This document shows positions 63,326 through 64,000 of a DNA stretch of 64,000 bases, piece by piece (the stretch's first letter is position 1; the number at the start of each line of letters is the position of its first letter). The position numbers and the translations under genes were made by a program. A model generated the notes under the pieces. That model did no database searches, was not told the DNA's origin, and worked only from the letters and a program-made list of their open reading frames with translations. The DNA is from Labedaea rhizosphaerae (GTDB lineage Bacteria; Actinomycetota; Actinomycetes; Mycobacteriales; Pseudonocardiaceae). The stretch covers positions 558,001 through 622,000 of the forward strand of contig NZ_SNXZ01000001.1 in NCBI RefSeq assembly GCF_004362825.1. The letters run 5' to 3'.

Positions 63326-63924
63326 GACTGCTCCTCGTCGCCGGGCCGCACGGCCCGGTGCGGGAACGATTGGTACTGCACGACAACGATCTCGCTGCCT
63401 TCACCCACGCAGGCCTCGTCCGGGTCGTGCTCGGCCTTGTACCGGTCGACGATCGCGGTCACCTCGGCGTTGAGCGCCTTCAACGCATCCGGCGTCAACC
63501 GCAACCGCCAGTCCGACGCGGCCGCCGCGCGGTACCACTCGGCGTCCCAGTCCTCGGACAGGAAGTTCGTCAGCCGGTTGCTCACGGTCTGCACCTGCTC
63601 GTACAGGTAGACCGACAGCGGCCCGCGCAGGTCCGGGTTGGCCAGGAACTCGGCCGGTTCCACCGACATGCTGCGCGGCTTCATGCGCCACCAGCGCTCA
63701 CGCTTGGTCCCCCGCTCGACGTCCTCCTCGATGAAGTCGTGCTCGGCGAGGTGGCGCAGGTGCCAGCTGACCGTGCCGCTGCTCTCCCCGAGCCGGCGGG
63801 CGAGGCCGGTCGAGGTCGCCGCGCCGTCGAGCCAGAGCAACTCCATGATCCGCACCCGCAGCGGGTGGGCGATGGCACGCAGGCTGCGCGCGTCGAACTG
63901 TTTGTGCCCCCGGTCCTCACTCAT
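63322..63924 (-). CDS. ArsR-type HTH regulator with long C-terminal domain
   Basis: A 200-residue protein. Residues 12-80 are a winged helix (LRAIAHPLRVRIMELLWLDG, LARRLGESSGTVSWHLRHLA, FIEEDVERGTKRERWWRM). The C-terminal 110 residues form an acidic helical domain common in actinobacterial regulators of adjacent MFS exporters. No metal-binding Cys pair is seen, so a small organic ligand is likelier. Repeated TTGCAGAG/CTCTGCAA half-sites lie just upstream. Confidence 0.88.
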   Translation of the reverse strand: MSEDRGHKQFDARSLRAIAHPLRVRIMELLWLDGAATSTGLARRLGESSGTVSWHLRHLAEHDFIEEDVERGTKRERWWRMKPRSMSVEPAEFLANPDLRGPLSVYLYEQVQTVSNRLTNFLSEDWDAEWYRAAAASDWRLRLTPDALKALNAEVTAIVDRYKAEHDPDEACVGEGSEIVVVQYQSFPHRAVRPGDEEQS

Positions 63925-63938
63925 GAGGCCAAGGTAGC

Positions 63939-63986
63939 TTGCAGAGGCTCATTTGCAAAGAGTCCTCTGCGAAGAAGTCTCTGCAA
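63939..63986. promoter_or_regulatory. Repeated half-sites upstream of the ArsR/MFS operon
   Basis: TTGCAGAG at 63939-63946 has its exact reverse complement CTCTGCAA at 63979-63986. Between them TTGCAAAGAG (63953-63962) and CTCTGCGAAG (63965-63974) form a second, imperfect pair. The set lies 15 bases from the start codon and is the probable autoregulatory operator. Confidence 0.7.
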
Positions 63987-64000
63987 CCGAGATGGAGCGG

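Overview
The window is chromosomal DNA from a high-GC actinomycete. Codon third positions are mostly G/C and GTG or TTG starts are common. Gene content includes a Cvn conservon, a LysM-bearing resuscitation-promoting factor, an F420-type LLM oxidoreductase, XRE/DUF397 pairs and a DUF222-HNH endonuclease. The order cspB, moaA/moaD, rpf, mog-moaE, moaC, helicase-associated gene and XPB helicase matches from memory the Mycobacterium tuberculosis Rv0861c-Rv0883c block. Together with the Cvn, DUF397 and DUF6461-like genes this suggests Pseudonocardiaceae or a close relative; the family assignment is an inference.

Layout. 1-7.5 kb: a partial purine permease, DUF2530, a large sacsin/HSP90-like ATPase overlapping DUF3027, a lipoprotein glutaminyl cyclase, an MFS protein with a proline/glutamine-rich tail and a cold-shock protein. 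7.5-14.9 kb: HAD and glyoxalase-like enzymes, a metal-responsive ArsR/CDF exporter pair sharing a palindromic operator, an acyl-CoA synthetase, a frameshifted gene, an HD phosphohydrolase and a metallophosphoesterase. 14.9-25.2 kb: a molybdenum region with a HAD phosphatase, modCBA and a ModE-like regulator; then MarR and an MFS exporter followed directly by moaA and moaD; then an rpf gene behind a probable cyclic-di-AMP riboswitch; then moaC and a mog-moaE fusion. 25.2-30 kb: LLM oxidoreductase, NAD-malic enzyme and helicase-associated protein. 30-35 kb: the conservon cvnABCD. 35.7-39.2 kb: an NMT1-type ABC importer with two permeases. 39.2-42.6 kb: two tandem proline-rich LppU-like proteins and XPB helicase.

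42.6-49 kb is accessory: DUF4253, XRE with two tandem DUF397 genes, a DUF6461-like gene, a DUF222-HNH endonuclease between inverted copies of a ~165-bp repeat, a serine hydrolase, NADAR and DinB. 49-56.2 kb is a form II CO-dehydrogenase-like molybdenum hydroxylase cluster (coxG, coxM, coxL, coxS, xdhC, coxE-like). Its enzyme would need the molybdate uptake and cofactor synthesis encoded at 15-25 kb. 56.5-64 kb: FAD monooxygenase with divergent TetR, an intact 1481-bp IS4-family element with 10-bp target duplications, a two-gene operon of XRE regulator plus stand-alone PheT-like tRNA-binding protein, a small membrane protein, and an ArsR/MFS operon.

The most unusual items are the XRE/tRNA-binding operon, the IS4 copy that landed exactly on shared stop codons without breaking a gene and whose transposase start lies in a 15-bp hairpin, the HNH repeat element, the sacsin-like ATPase, and the Mog-MoaE fusion with a His-rich linker. 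No tRNA, rRNA or CRISPR array was seen.
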